Assembly (NCBI GenBank): GCA_019055375.1
Contig: JAHQIW010007345.1
Span: 213,396-277,395 of the forward strand
Length of the DNA stretch: 64,000 nt
Reading direction: 5' to 3'
Source of the DNA: Parelaphostrongylus tenuis
Lineage: Eukaryota > Nematoda > Chromadorea > Rhabditida > Metastrongylidae
A program made the translations under genes and the position numbers. Below, piece by piece: positions 13,801-25,207 of this stretch. Within the stretch, counting starts at the first letter, position 1. Every line of letters starts with the position of its first letter. A model generated the notes under the pieces. The model did no database searches, had not been told where the DNA came from, and was given only the letters and a program-made list of their open reading frames with translations.

Positions 13801-16800
13801 CGGGAGGCCACCGCGAGTCATTGTAAAGGCCAAGTATGCACTCAAACGAAGTTAGAATTTAAACACAAATGCATGGAGCATCCCTTAGGCATTGGTCAAC
13901 GCCGGGAGCTTTAGTCTTTATCCTTTATTTGTCATTGAAATTGAATTGAATATTGCTCTATTTACAACTGGTCATGTTAGTTCTCATGACAATTAGGGGC
14001 GTGAGTGTTATACCTACAAACTCATGAAACCCAATAGGTTTGTGATCTGTTCAATAATTAAGAGCTAATGGTAGATAGATAGATGGCAGTCGCCGATTTT
14101 CCTGGATCAGGAAAAGCTAATTCCCACAAAAATGGTGGCATTTTCTGAAACTTCCTGTAGGGATCGCCCTCCTTTTGATTCATAAGAGGCCAGACCAACC
14201 ACTGATTGTACACGTTTTGTTTCATTTCATCTCTCAGCACTGAGATTTACGATCCCCAATGTATGTATTCACGCATTGTCAATTTGCCATGGATGTTTCA
14301 AATCAATTTATGAAGTATAAGGGAAGCTAATGCATTTGCATGCAAATCTAATTGATACTTCCTAGAAATTACATGCTTGGGAGACCCGCTTTCTAAGTAC
14401 ATATAATCCAGGATTTTTTTCCTCAGCGAAGAAAATGTCCATTACTGCTTTCCAGAAATCCGATGAAGAACACTCGCATGCAAAATAAAGGCAGGACGTA
14501 AACATGCACCATCATCGTTTATGTGAAAAATTGACGAAGTGCCCTTTCAGAAGTGAACGAGAAGAAAGACAAAAACATGTCAGCTCAATCGAATGCACTT
14601 TTGGCTATTTTTAATTGTATTTTTTGTTCCAATAATGAACAAATCTTTTCCTCTCTCACTTCGCCATCGACACATACACCAAGCGGATGTAGACAGATCA
14701 CTTTGCGTTTCCAGCAATATCGTGTTCGTCGTAGCTGCATCCATTGAACTGAATGAGATCTTGTCCATCAAACGATTGATAAAAAAGAGCATAACCTATG
14801 GAACTTTAGTTGAATGATTTATTTGAAACATTCATCGTAGAATATGATGTTGCAAGGGCGGCTGTAGCCATTCATTCAAAGCTTGGGACTTCCGCTAGAA
14901 GATTATTTTTTGTACGAATTCCATTATACTTGTGGCAGTTTTCGAGATATCTCATTATTATTATTTAAACCAACATGTCATGTGGTCTGATAATGGGCTC
15001 TTGTACAGCCCGATACAATTGTTTCGACTTATAGTCTCGTCAGTCGGGCAGAACCCGTCGTGTTTTAGTCTTTTTAGCCAAACGTCACGGGAGCCCTACT
15101 CTCCCTATAGAAAGGTATCGACGACAAGCGATTTACACTGTAAGTCAAGTGTAATTATCACCGAACATGCAATGTTGTACACTCAATTGCTCTTTGCTGG
15201 TATTATTGTATTATTATACCTTGATTTTTTTATCTTTCATACTAGAATTCATCTTTTTATAATGCTTGTATGATTATATTAAATAATTTGAATCTAAACT
15301 TCTACTCATGGTCAACAATTGAGCAACTCCTCCTCAGCGATTATGTTGAAACTTCAAATCGTGTTTTTGTTTTACATCACCCTTCATCAGCTTTTGTTTC
15401 ATATCACCGTCATCACTCAATGGGAATCTCAGTTGTTCCTGAAATTCAGTTTGTTTCCTCGTATCCATCATTCACAGAATTCGCATGTGCCTGCTAGTTA
15501 GAGATTTTATTTTTATTTTCTCCAATTAAGCCAAATATTGATAGAATTGATTCTTCACAAAGTCTTAATAACCGTGTTTAGAAGTTTACAGATTTTCATC
15601 ACAGGGTGTCGAAGGCATCTATGAATCACAGGGAATTATACTCGTTGATATAAAGTTATATGCAAGAAAATTGCGTCAGCTGGGACTTGAACCCGCATTT
15701 CAGCGGGGGCGCGTGCTCCATCCCTTGCATCACCGACGCCTGTTCTGCCACCACTGTTTCTACGCTGCTGCTGGGGATTAGTTGATCCTAAACAAACATA
15801 GCACTCATTTTTCAACTTCGAAGGAATAGAGGACTTCGTTGGCACCGAATCGGGTGGCGCAGTTGCAGTGATACCACTTATATGCGTAAAAACACGGTTG
15901 GATCTGTTTGCAGGCTGTCCATACTCTCCATTCCTTCTGCGTAGATAAATCGGAATGATAATTGTCTGGTAGACTGACTACCTAGTGATGGAGATCCTGA
16001 CGTCATCGATCGCTTGTATCAAGATTTCAGGGGAAATCTTTTAAACCAGCACTCACCAGCATCCATAAAGGTGACCAAAAAATGTGATGCAGAAGTCAAT
16101 CCGCATGAGAGTTGGGACATTTTTCGTATGATTGATGTGAGTAGGCGAAACGAATAGATAAAGTCCTATCAATAAAATGGCACAAAATGTGGTGTTGGGT
16201 GGTTTAGAATGAATATTTGTTAGGAGCATCAAGCATGTGTAGCGTGTGAGTAGAGAAAAGATGACTTATTTAACTAATAAATAGATTTTTGAGCTCTTGT
16301 GACAACCCACCACACATCCTAGCCGAGCGAACAATGCAGACCGAATCTTATTTTCGCTGCTACAGCGCAACGGAAAGGTTTCCACAAAAGCCAGATGTAG
16401 TATTGCAATCATCAAGATTTGAGCTTTCAAAGAGTTTCCAACGCTTCGAAGAAAAGCTTTCTCCAATGAAGAGCTCAGTAGCAAAAGCATTAAACCCTGA
16501 GGATTGGAATAAGTCAAACAGGCGTTTTCTGTCAAGCAGTCGCTTTCCGACTGACATGCTTCGAGCAAGTCCCATTTGGATAGAGAGTCTTGTCTTCTCG
16601 TTTGCTTCAGGCATTATATTCTCTATAGTGTGTCTCTTAATGAGTTCTCATCACCGTATTTTGCCTCCATAGCAGTCACTTATGTCATAGAGATTTGGGA
16701 CCAATTTGTATAAATAGTTACTCTATGCTTTTGTGCACTCTGATTTGCTTGATAACCCGCCTTCTTTTTGTGACCTACAAGAAACGGGGAATTTTGGCCA

Positions 16801-19800
16801 ACTGGTTCTCTAATCACGACGTTAATAATGTCTTATTGCGTTTCAAGGCATTAACAGCACCATCTATTCTCTCGTTTGTTTACCTCTCCTCTACATAACT
16901 TCCTGTAGATGTTATGCTTGTGGTAATTTTTTCGTAGTCAGGAGAGTTAGTTGAGCGATAACTTAGCAAGATTCGGATTCTCAGATTCTCTTTTGACAAT
17001 AGAAAAAAAAATTCAACTGGCTTCATTCAATGGATGAGGTATGATGGTACTGAATATCTAATGAGGTGGAAACGCAGTCTCGTTCACAGCATCATCGAAA
17101 CACCAAGGCTGGTATCAATTTATCTAATAGAGCGATACCTATGACTGCTATAACATTTAGACTGGAGCTCAAAGATCAGGCAGTCTATAATATGCTCATA
17201 AAAAGATAATCACTGAGGAACAGATATTTTGGCATCTTCCGGCATTTTATCTAGTAACTCCTAAACTGCAGTAGTTTCTCAGTTCCTAAAGTGACTGTAT
17301 GGCGATGAGAAGCAGAAAGATTTTTTTTATCAATAGGGAGACGTTGGTGATTTATTATTTCTGAGCTGTTAGTCACCAGCTTAGTCTTCAGCAAAGTTGA
17401 CGAATCTACTTGTATGCGCTATGTTGATCGTTCATTTCACGAGCAGGAAGGATGTTGTGAACTCGTCGGCGGGCATAATGTGATTTTCAGCGATAGTTTC
17501 CGTACTGGTCACAATCGAGACTACGGCTCATTGATGGTTTCCGAAAGCGGAATTTGAAGGAATTCTAATTTGAGCATGACAGTCGAATTTAGGGGGTCTG
17601 TAGCAATTTTAAAAAACGCTATTCTAATGAAGGAAATTTTCTAGCTCGCTTAGATATCTTTTTACAGGAATTTCAATTATTAAAAGATGAAGGTAAAAGC
17701 TATCCGCGTTTATTAATTCATAACGAGATGCGTCATGTACTTGTCTTTATCCAGAATCTTTGAGGTGATTGAATGCATACCACGCCTTTCTAATGCTACG
17801 CCGTAACTTGTCAATCTATTGTTGCTATCCTTCCAGACAAGTCTGGTACCTTTCTGTAAGACACGGAGAGATGGAAGGCTTGGTGGGGCGTGAACGTGGG
17901 ATTGAACCACCGACCACGTGCGCGCCGCAGGGCACCTCTAACCATTCTGCCACACACGCCATGTGTTCGTCGGTGTGATTCTATTAGAGGTTTCATGAGT
18001 ATCGACTAATTCTCGGAGCGTTCTACCACCAAGATTCGACTCGCATGGCATCGAAGACGGACCTACCGGAAGGACGGTCGACAATGGACAATCGACTCGG
18101 ATTCATCGGCTCTGAAGAGGCTGAGGTCGAGCCGTTAGACCAATAAAGTTTTTTTTTGCAAACCTCATAGTATTAGCTATATCATAAGGGAAGTATTTTC
18201 ATGTAGTATTTAGTGAAAAGAGTCTTTGCTATCTATAGATTTACTGCTCTAAACACTACATGAAGCTAGTCATGCCGAAGTTGAGGTAGGAAAGTGTCGC
18301 GTAATGCTAAGAGTTTCTATTGTTTTTCGCTTAAGTTTTCTTGTAAGTCCCCTCGAAAAGACTTTTCACCCATTAGTCATTAATTTTTTTCGTATTATAG
18401 CAAACGATTGTTGAATGCATGTAAACAATTTCATAATGAACTCTTTGTTGACGGCAGCATAATCGATATCGCAAGCGGTGCTCGATTTTCATTGATTGAT
18501 GAAGATTTTTTTCTTTGTTCTAAGAAAAACTCCAGATTTTTTGTAATAATCTAATAAAACATGACTTTCACCAACGCTCATAAATGTGCGCAAAAAACCC
18601 TAGAAATGAAACGCAGTTTTATATTCGCCCTTACAGAGCATCCTAGATATCTTTACAATAACTAAATTTAGCTTCGGAGTTGTTGCGAATTGTGCTATCG
18701 AATGAGTATTTGTATAGCTTAATAAACAGCGATTCAGAGACCTTAGCCGAGCAAACATAGCAAATTGAGTATGAAACATAATTCAATTTTCTCTGCCACG
18801 ACGTAATAAGAAGGTCTTTTCACAAAACAAGCATAGTTTCGACACCACCGAGATTTAAGCCTCCGAATGACTGCTAAAATTCTAGATAATACTGTTTGCA
18901 CAGAAAAGAATGACTTCTGAAAAGTTGAGGGCTCGAAAGGCTTCTTATCGTTCACATAGGGTTAACTCAACAGAGTAATTGCAATGATGAGCATTGGAGG
19001 TTCGTTAGTGAAGTTTAGTAGGGTTTTTTCCTATAAATTCGCTCCCTAGTTGCTTTCAGTGGGCATTATCTTAATAACCAACTATGTAGCTCTCATTGAT
19101 CTAGAAAGAGTCCCACTTGCTGAAAAATTCGCTCTCACGTTCCATCGATGGTAGGATATAGGTCAAGAAGTTAAAGATTTTGCCTTTTTGTGCAAAAGTT
19201 CCAAATTTCCGGCCATAAATGAACTTTTTCAAGTCTTCAAAGTCTGGTGAATCCATTCTGTTTAGAAGCAAAAAAAAAGTAGAGAAGTGTGATATCTAAA
19301 GTAAGTGAAATGAGCACGATTTACTATCAACAATCTGATTAATCAAATCCTGTTATGAGAGAAGCATAGACTCCATTACGAACGCAACAATGAAAAATAG
19401 TGTTTTGTCATAAGCCTGAATCATTCCTATGTCAATTGCTTACAAATGGAATTTTTAAAATCTCCGAAAAACAGGTTAGAAGACGGAGAGTAAGACTTTT
19501 AACTCAGCCTACATCAGGCTCGACTTTAAATTCATCCATGGAGAAATGCTATTATGACACTGTAGTTTGATATATCCTCAGCTGTCGGAATTAGCTTTTG
19601 CGAACAAGAAATATGCCTCGAAACTTAAATCATGGAGAAGAGTATTTGATTTGCAAGTAGGATGAAAAGGGCAAAGAGTTCAGCCCTAATCTTTCCTTGA
19701 AAATCGCGCTATTGATTCGCCTCCGCAGAAACCATGGAGACGCTTGAAAGCATTTTTACCCTACAAAGTAACCTCCAAAAACATTAGAATTCAGGAGGTG

Positions 19801-21233
19801 TTTTCTCAAACGGTTGTGAGGTTTTTCGTATCTTTTCAATCGGAATTGTCTATGTGGAAGTTCTGACACATTACAAAGGCGAATAAAAATTTACTGAATT
19901 AAAGACACTTTTGGTATCAGCTCGAATTGTTATGTGAAACTATACTGGATCACAAGAAGAGCAGGTGCCATTGGAACCTGGATCTGTGCTCAGCTGTTAC
20001 TAAAGTGATCCAGAAACCTCATCAAATGAATGAATTGTCTTTTTCAGCGACGATGCATCCGAGCGGTATATGGAAATGTCTGCACAATCGTCGATGAAAC
20101 CGTCAACGAATAAGCATCGTCATAGTATGCAAGTCAACAGTGATAATCAACTCCAAATACATCGACCGCACTCCGAGAAGGTAAGCCGGTAAAAAGAACA
20201 GCTCCTCCAAATTCTCATCCAATGCTGTATTCTATGCCGCACCACTGAGTGTGGAGTATTTCTATCCATACACTGCATCCGTAATTTGACGGTAGAGAGT
20301 TCAACATATATTTAGGGTACTTCAATTTGAAATGTTTCCCACTAAGTGCTTTAAAACTAGTAGGATCTGTAAGCTATTGTTTACTGCTGAAAAGAGTTTT
20401 CTTGTTACACTCCTATGGGATCTTAATTCCCAAAAGCCCATGCTTTACAGTTCTTGCACTTTATTGCTAAAAGTCAAGTCTTGCATTTTTGAAGCAATCT
20501 AGTGAGAAAATTCAGATAGTTATCGCTAACTCAGCTCCAGGTAGGCTTAAGACGCTGTTCTGAAAGTGTTGAGCAAATTAATATACGATTGATTTTCTAC
20601 TTCCTTCTTTGATTTGTGTACTTAAAAATGCGTCTGTTCTCTAATTTTCTACTATACAAAGTTTTGCTCAAAACTTAAGCATTATTAGTTCATGGGAGCA
20701 TTAATCGTGAAAAGCAAAAAAACCATAATAGGACGATCAGGATCTGCCTTTTACCCTAATGCTTCACAGCTACATTGCACGCTCCAAGCGAAAGCAAATC
20801 TCGTATTTTTCCGCGGTAGAATTAGGACTCGCCACCGGATGTTTGTCAAGTGCTCCCTTTCTAAGCCCTACCTGTTCTCTATAATACTGGCACTTCCTGA
20901 AAACATTTTATTGGTTACTTCAGAATGGAGCTTGAACAAAAGCTTCGAAAAGATCCGTTGGTGATCCGAAATCTCTTATCAGAAGTAATGAAACTATAAA
21001 TATTCAACTCAATGACACATGTATTACCCAAAGACAGTGATCTTAGATTATCACAGTTTTTTCAGGTCGATGGCGCACCACAGCGTTCAGCATCACCGAA
21101 TGGCTGTAGAGATGAACGTAAGCAGAGCGGCAACATTCCAAGCAGTAGTAGTAGCAAATTCCTGAAATGGCTTGGAATTGGTGAAAAGGAGAAGAAAGAT
21201 CTGAAAAAGCGTAGAATGAGCACATTCACCTAA
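10782..21233 (+). CDS. 3' end of an unrecognised multi-exon gene
   Basis: Three exons join in phase: 10782-10870, 20048-20180 and 21066-21233 (TAA stop), with introns of about 9.2 kb and 0.9 kb. Together they give about 129 C-terminal codons. The first exon encodes a highly charged Glu/Lys/Arg helix of coiled-coil type (KEKEKRHRERLRSIEIQRD). The second is polar and Ser/Gln/His-rich, and the last carries a poly-Ser run followed by KFLKWLGIGEKEKKDLKKRR and ends STFT. The tail looks largely disordered with a basic, possibly membrane- or microtubule-binding end; that role is inference. The family is not recognised. The first exon enters in phase 0, so upstream exons exist. The large intron hosts a hammerhead element, SINEs and a foldback fragment. 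Confidence 0.6.
13654..13925 (+). mobile_element. tRNA-derived SINE (family B)
   Basis: Collinear with the copy at 29262-29555. It has GCTTTGCGTCGCACACGAG, a B-box region ATGGTTCGATCA, a GATAA.CAGCACTGACTCG block, GCGGGAGGCCACCGCGAG, TCATTGTAAAGGCCAA, GCATGG.GCATCCC, and an AACGCCGGGAGCTTTA tail followed by TTTATCCT. The A-box half is eroded. It lies inside the large intron of the host gene in the same orientation. Identity as a Pol III SINE rests on the better-preserved boxes of its relatives. Confidence 0.7.
14955..15233. mobile_element. Truncated hammerhead-bearing inverted-repeat element
   Basis: From about 14955 the sequence follows the element at 45457-45808: a TTATTT..ACCAACATGTCATGTGGTCTG left terminus, GCTCTTGTA, the hammerhead region, a TATCGACGAC block, and TTATACCTTGA at about 15220-15233. 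The right terminal inverted repeat of the 45-kb copy is missing, so this copy is 3'-truncated or decayed. Overlapping frames at 14932-15273 are by-products. It lies in the 10870-20048 intron. Confidence 0.75.
15008..15049 (-). ncRNA. Type I hammerhead ribozyme (minimal stem III)
   Basis: Read on the minus strand the parts are in order: stem I 5' strand GCCCGA; core CUGACGA; stem II hairpin GACU-AUA-AGUC; core GAAA; a two-pair stem III (A-U and C-G) closed by an AAUU loop; cleavage nucleotide A17; and stem I 3' strand UCGGGC. Stem I is six perfect pairs. All invariant core positions (CUGANGA, GAAA, UH) are intact, so activity is predicted. Such short-stem-III type I hammerheads are known from Penelope-like elements and metazoan retrozymes. 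Confidence 0.85.
15670..15755 (-). mobile_element. tRNA-like SINE fragment (family A)
   Basis: On the minus strand an A-box-like TCGGTGATGCAAGGG is followed by a GGGTTCAAGTCCC B box, with the family-specific GCTGACGCAA and TTGCATATAA downstream. Relatives are at 27492-27575, 27835-27900, 30486-30592 and 54950-55060. It does not fold into a full cloverleaf, so it is a SINE head and not a tRNA gene. Confidence 0.6.
16289..16672 (+). other. Unassigned open frame inside intron
   Basis: A 127-codon plus-strand frame ends in TAG at 16672. The C-terminal third has a hydrophobic stretch (SLVFSFASGIIFSIVCLL) that could be a membrane segment, and the middle is helical and charged. Two minus-strand frames of 100 and 84 codons overlap it, so the openness may only reflect a stop-poor segment. 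No domain is recognised. It could be a nested single-exon gene, an exon, or decayed repeat sequence. Confidence 0.25.
17752..17965 (-). mobile_element. tRNA-derived SINE (family B), well-preserved Pol III boxes
   Basis: Read on the minus strand it begins GGCGTGTGTGGCAGAATGG (A box TGGCAGAATGG), then TTAGAGGTGC..TGCG and a GGTTCAATCCC B box. The SINE body follows: GGTACCAGACTTGTCTGGAA, GGATAGCAACAATAGATTG and GCATTCAATCACCTC. The first and last bases of the tRNA-like head can pair over six positions and the T stem over four, so the head is still tRNA-like but imperfect. Confidence 0.75.
18015..18155 (+). repeat. Short foldback-type repeat with PLE/hammerhead-like signature
   Basis: It contains CAATCGACTCGGATTCAT followed by GGCTCTGAAGAGGCTGAGG, then GAGCCGTTAGACCAATAAAG. 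The same order occurs at 43165-43240, 56560-56625 and 63630-63700. The CTGAAGA element resembles the hammerhead core, but the GAAA is lost and no stem I is evident. Confidence 0.4.
18743..18960 (-). repeat. Half copy of the large foldback element family
   Basis: The minus-strand conceptual translation around VIRRLKSRW..FVKRPSYYVVAEKIELCF lines up with the plus-strand translation of the foldback arm at 50903-51010 ([26 protein letters not shown]). The family is the one defined by 34804-35561. Only one arm is present. Confidence 0.5.
20048..20180 (+). CDS. Exon: Ser/Gln/His-rich segment
   Basis: The acceptor CTTTTTCAG and the donor AAG/GTAAGC bound this exon. One base completes the split codon from 10870, and 44 codons follow, ending in phase 0. 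Confidence 0.6.
21066..21233 (+). CDS. Terminal exon with poly-Ser and basic C-terminus
   Basis: A TTTTTTCAG acceptor precedes 55 codons and a TAA stop. It encodes a Ser-rich linker and a strongly basic C-terminus. No canonical AATAAA lies in the next 300 bases. Confidence 0.65.
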   Translation, partial: VDGAPQRSASPNGCRDERKQSGNIPSSSSSKFLKWLGIGEKEKKDLKKRRMSTFT

Positions 21234-22487
21234 ATTTTGCCATTTCATCTGATTTTTTTCTTTTCCAATGTCCAAAAAATTTTTATCTTGTATATCTGTT
21301 CCCATGCTGAGCTTTTCTATCGTATAACACATGAAGTCTAACATTCAAAGCGATGATAGTGAAAGGCAGAAAGCACGTTAACGTTGACGAAATCATCAAA
21401 GATCCTGACCTTAGAGCATCAGTCTGTGCAGCATCGTCTCTGAATCGCGCTGCGATCACTTAGAATAATCTATGGTTGAGGCAGATCCACTGTTTGTGAT
21501 GCTTTCGCAATTCTTTTTGTAGTCAAAAAGATAGTTGGTCTTTAGCCGCCCATCTCTTCTTCCGGGCTCTCTTTATGCTGCATTAATGCATCATGAATTG
21601 TTTAACATCAGTATAGATATATTTCGAGGGTGACAAAGCGGATCCTGGTATTTTTTTCGTAGATTCCATGAAATTGAGTGGTTTCCTGCTTAGCTGAAAG
21701 ATCCCAGAAGCTCAATCGATCGTCGCTCTTCATTGTGTTCATGGCAATTTTGTGTACAAAATTTGCAAATGCTTAGCAAAAGTTTTATGTGTTGTTTTTC
21801 ATCATCACCGCTCTGTCATGGTGATCATTTGTACTAAGTAACTATCAATTAATCAGCAATCCCTTATACTTTACGTTTTATGGAGCATTTTTTCATTTGT
21901 TTACCTTCACCACATTTTTCTATCTAAACTTCGCCCGATTTTTTAAAGAATAAACAAATGAAAACCGTTTTCAAACAGAGATAAAAATACTTGGAAAGGA
22001 AAATAAAAATACGCGAAATGGAAATCATTGAAGAAGTAAAAAACTGTAACAAATATCTGCATAAAAAATAACTTGACTATTTATTGTGAAGTTCAACACC
22101 TTCATGTACTAAAGATCTCAACTCAACATTCCCTAGTCGTAAGGGCATCTATATTCAGTGGTTGGAAGCTGCGGCAAACGAAAGGCATTTGGTACTGATG
22201 AGGCGTGTGAGAACTCCGAAAAGTACGTCGACGGCTCAAGATACCATATCAGACCATCTGAAAGGCTTGAACTGTTCTGCTAGATTACACTGAATTTCAA
22301 GCGAGGTCTCAAAATAGGCGATTGGAAAAGATTTAACGAAACCTTCATAGCTTTGGTAACCAATTCAGAGAGAAAACACTAAATCTTCACTGTAGCGCCC
22401 TTTCACTCGTATGCGATCACTTTAATTTTTGGATCGCTTTGAATAGGCGATTCTCATGAGCAGAGCTCACGCTTGTTTCTCAACAAA
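21234..22487. other. Intergenic, nothing recognised
   Basis: AT-rich sequence. An AATAAA occurs at about 21950, 0.7 kb after the stop of the preceding gene, and could end a long 3' UTR. No exon was supported. Confidence 0.4.
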
Positions 22488-23561
22488 TCATAAACCGACC
22501 TCATTCGTTGGAAACTTTTCACAGCAGTTTAGCAATCATTCAAAACCTGAGACTTTGGGTTACAGCCCCACGCTTCCGGTTCTCGAAAAAGCCTTTTTCT
22601 GATGTTGTTGCAGAAGGAGATTTCTTGTGTTACAGACGTAATATTTCTCGCCGGACAGTTCCCTTGCTTTGGAATATTGAGAGTCATACGATAGCGTAAT
22701 CGTTCCTACTTTCAATGCTGTGCTTATACAGTGAAGAGACCGTTTCTCTGAAATGCCGTAAGTAAAATAAGTTGAATCTCATCTGCGATCAAGGGGGTCT
22801 TCGGACAATTCACGTGCGGCTGCCTGACGCACCCACGTGCGCTGCCGCGATGGCAGACCCTGCACCGGTTTTGAGACATCGCGCCAGCGCATGCAGCTGC
22901 CTCAGTCAGCCACATGTGAATGGCCGAGGAATACCTTGAACGCAAATGGAAATTCAACTTGTTTTGTAACTTAGAAAATTGAGTTGTGAGCTAAAACACG
23001 GCCTCAGGCGAAATCGCATATCCGACCAAACCTGTTAAAGGTTAGTGGGTGATAGCTAACATAGAGATGTTGAAGAATGAATGGTCGGGCAAATGTGCCT
23101 TACTGGTGTAGTGGTTTAGAGCACGCGTCCCCGGATAGTATGAAACGCGGGTTCGATTCCCGCCTGAGGCCGTGTTTTTGCTCACCACTAAATTCTCTAA
23201 GTTATATAAGTAATATCATAACACTGCGAAATAAGCAGTAGAAATACTATAAATTCAACTTGTTTTGCCTGCTATGTTTTAGAGAAACGATCTTTTGGGA
23301 TATAAGCACAGTATTGGAATCAGAAACGATCACCCTATCGCATGATTACCAATAGTCCAAAGAAAAGCTGTGTCCGACGAGAAATACGTGTGTCTGAGAC
23401 AAAAATTTGTGTGGATTTTTCAGCGTTTTGAAAGGGTTTTTTCGAAAACCGCCGACGTGGGGCTGTAGCCGTAAATCTAGGTTTTCAGTGGTTACCAACA
23501 CTCCTATGGAAACATTTTCTCCAACAAATGAGATCGATTTTTCATTTCTCTCTCTATAATC
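22488..23561. mobile_element. Large foldback element interrupted by a nested element
   Basis: The left arm (about 22488-22800) and right arm (about 23240-23561) are inverted copies. Shared landmarks are ACCTCATTCGTTGG, TTTAGCAATCATTC, GGGTTACAGCCCCACG, TCTGATGTTGTTGCAGAAGG, ACGATAGCGTAATCGTT and AAGTTGAAT. The centre carries CACGTG-containing inverted sequence. The same organisation is seen at 34804-35561. Between centre and right arm a second, tRNA-like inverted-repeat element has inserted (22969-23214). Confidence 0.75.
22969..23214 (+). mobile_element. tRNA-like element with terminal inverted repeats
   Basis: The ends are inverted copies of about 43 bases: AACTTAGA.AATT.AGT.GTGAGC, then AAACACGGCCTCAGGCG, against the mirror at the right end. 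Inside, from 23099, there is a tRNA-like head: A box TGGTGTAGTGG, a GCGGG/CCCGC T stem enclosing the B box GGTTCGATTCC, and a six-pair acceptor-like stem (GCCTTA with TGAGGC). The anticodon arm is defective, with no U33. A related palindromic copy lies at 48428-48576. Confidence 0.7.
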
Positions 23562-24479
23562 AGAAAAAATCAGTATTTCGATTAGAAAGTTGGTTTGGAT
23601 GATAAATAAACGCATAGCATAAATCATTTTCCTTATCTTTTCTTAAATTCACAAATATCCTACTTAATATCCGTAAATCATCAATACCGTGATTATTCTC
23701 CGATTATGATTCACAAGCAGAGGTCTGCGATTGGATACACTTCATTCTAGATTGGATCACACACACTCCTTTTTCGAACACCTAACACTAATTTCTCGCA
23801 ATCAAGTTCAATTTCAAACGAAACAAACGACATTTATTAGAACATTCACAAGAACAATGTTCATAGATGGGCGAAACAATACTAACAGAAAGTAACAATT
23901 ACAACATTCGACTTTCTCTGTATAGAAGAAATAACTTCTCAAGACAACGCATTTTATACCTTTCATGAAGTCTATCATGGCACATGTAGTAATAGACGTG
24001 CGTTTCTGCTTTATCATGTTGAACCTCATTTGTAGGATGTTCTTTCGGTTGAATCAGGCGTCTTTGAGAGAAAAATCGGCGCCGAGCAATATACACTGGG
24101 AGTAAAGTGGATAAGATCACTTCACACTGTAGTGATTTGCTACCACTGCACGCCACGTGATAAGATGAGCTCAAAATATGCTGCTAGAATGTACTGAGAT
24201 TCTAAGCAAGATCTTGCAAAACAGTCGAATAAGAAGAAACTTTACTGAGTCTTTGACATATAGAATATGTGTGACGATGCACAATAACCAGCTTTCTGTT
24301 TCATTCGAAACAGGAATAAACATAACATTATCCATGTACCTCGTTGAAAAAAATTTGCTAACATCCGCGGAAAATCCAAATTTCGTGTTTGTTCCACAAT
24401 TCATGGGTGATCTCAGGAATATTTCCATTACAAACTCACATGGCAACGCTATACACATTGACTGATTCGTTGACTCGTC
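23562..24479. other. No recognised gene
   Basis: Overlapping frames on both strands (for example 24178-24465 plus, 24171-24518 minus) show no domain. The sequence upstream of the mariner fragment does not look like transposase. Confidence 0.4.
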
Positions 24480-24800
24480 GAAAACGCGAGCGAGACAATG
24501 CCAAACCTCACCCTGCAAAGAAGATTAAGGAAAAGTTCAATAAGCTGGAGGGAGACGAAGCCTTGCTCACTCAGCCGACAGTTCAGATTCTGCGCCTCCC
24601 GATTACGGTCCAATTTCCGCTCAATACAACATTTTCTGCGCGGACGCCGGTTCGAGACATTTGATCAGGATGAAGAGGCATGTCAGGAGTTTTTGCCAGT
24701 AGCTTGCAGATCTTAGGCAGAAGATCGTGTCCAATGATGGTCTCTATTCTGAAAAAAATTGTTGCTGTTTTTAACTGATTTTTATAAACTTGAATTTTCA
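24480..24800 (+). pseudogene. Mariner transposase remnant (C-terminal part)
   Basis: Frame-shifted plus-strand pieces correspond to the C-terminal catalytic region of mariner transposase. DNAKPHPAKKIKEKFNKLEG is the segment around the second catalytic Asp. SIQHFLRGRRFETFDQ and EEACQEF follow in another frame. A third frame gives LRQKIVSNDGLYSEK, the usual C-terminal end. At least two frameshifts and a premature stop make it non-functional. The N-terminal DNA-binding half and the first catalytic Asp are absent. Hookworm mariners of this kind are known; the assignment to family is by motif only. Confidence 0.8.
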
Positions 24801-25156
24801 GCGAGTGTTAAGGACAATTTTTCTCGACCTATTTATATTGTTGATTGAATATTAGTCGGACTTGCTCAAGCATATTATTACTGACGATGTCAATTTGCGA
24901 TTGGCTCAAGTACAAATATTCGAACCACAAGAATTGTGGGACTTATGAGACAATTTAAAACTAATTCAAAGCTTCCATACCCCAAATCATTGTTAGATAA
25001 TGTTTTATTACCTCTGCGGCGCGGTCGCATCTTTATGAGTAACCTGAAGCAGGATATTATTACAAGTAATACACTAAACTTGTCGAAGAATACGTACTAC
25101 GAAGATAATAAGCTTACCCGTGCACAGTTCATCAGATCGCAGTCTTCATAAGTGGT

Positions 25157-25162
25157 GTTGTG

Positions 25163-25193
<31 letters not shown>

Positions 25194-25207
25194 TGTGTGT
25201 GTGTGTC
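25157..25207. repeat. (TG)n microsatellite
   Basis: A TG dinucleotide run of about 50 bases is interrupted once by GG near the middle. Confidence 0.95.

Noticed and set aside
17890..17965. Possible functional tRNA gene on the minus strand
   Set aside because: A and B boxes are good, but the stems are incomplete and a SINE body follows directly.
22190..22250. CTGATGAGGCG...CCGAAAAGTACGTC, a hammerhead-like string on the plus strand
   Set aside because: The core words are present but stem II has only two adjacent pairs and no stem I forms around the core.
23099..23173. Possible functional tRNA gene
   Set aside because: The T stem and acceptor are good, but the anticodon stem is mismatched, position 33 is not U, and the sequence is merged with terminal inverted repeats of a mobile element.
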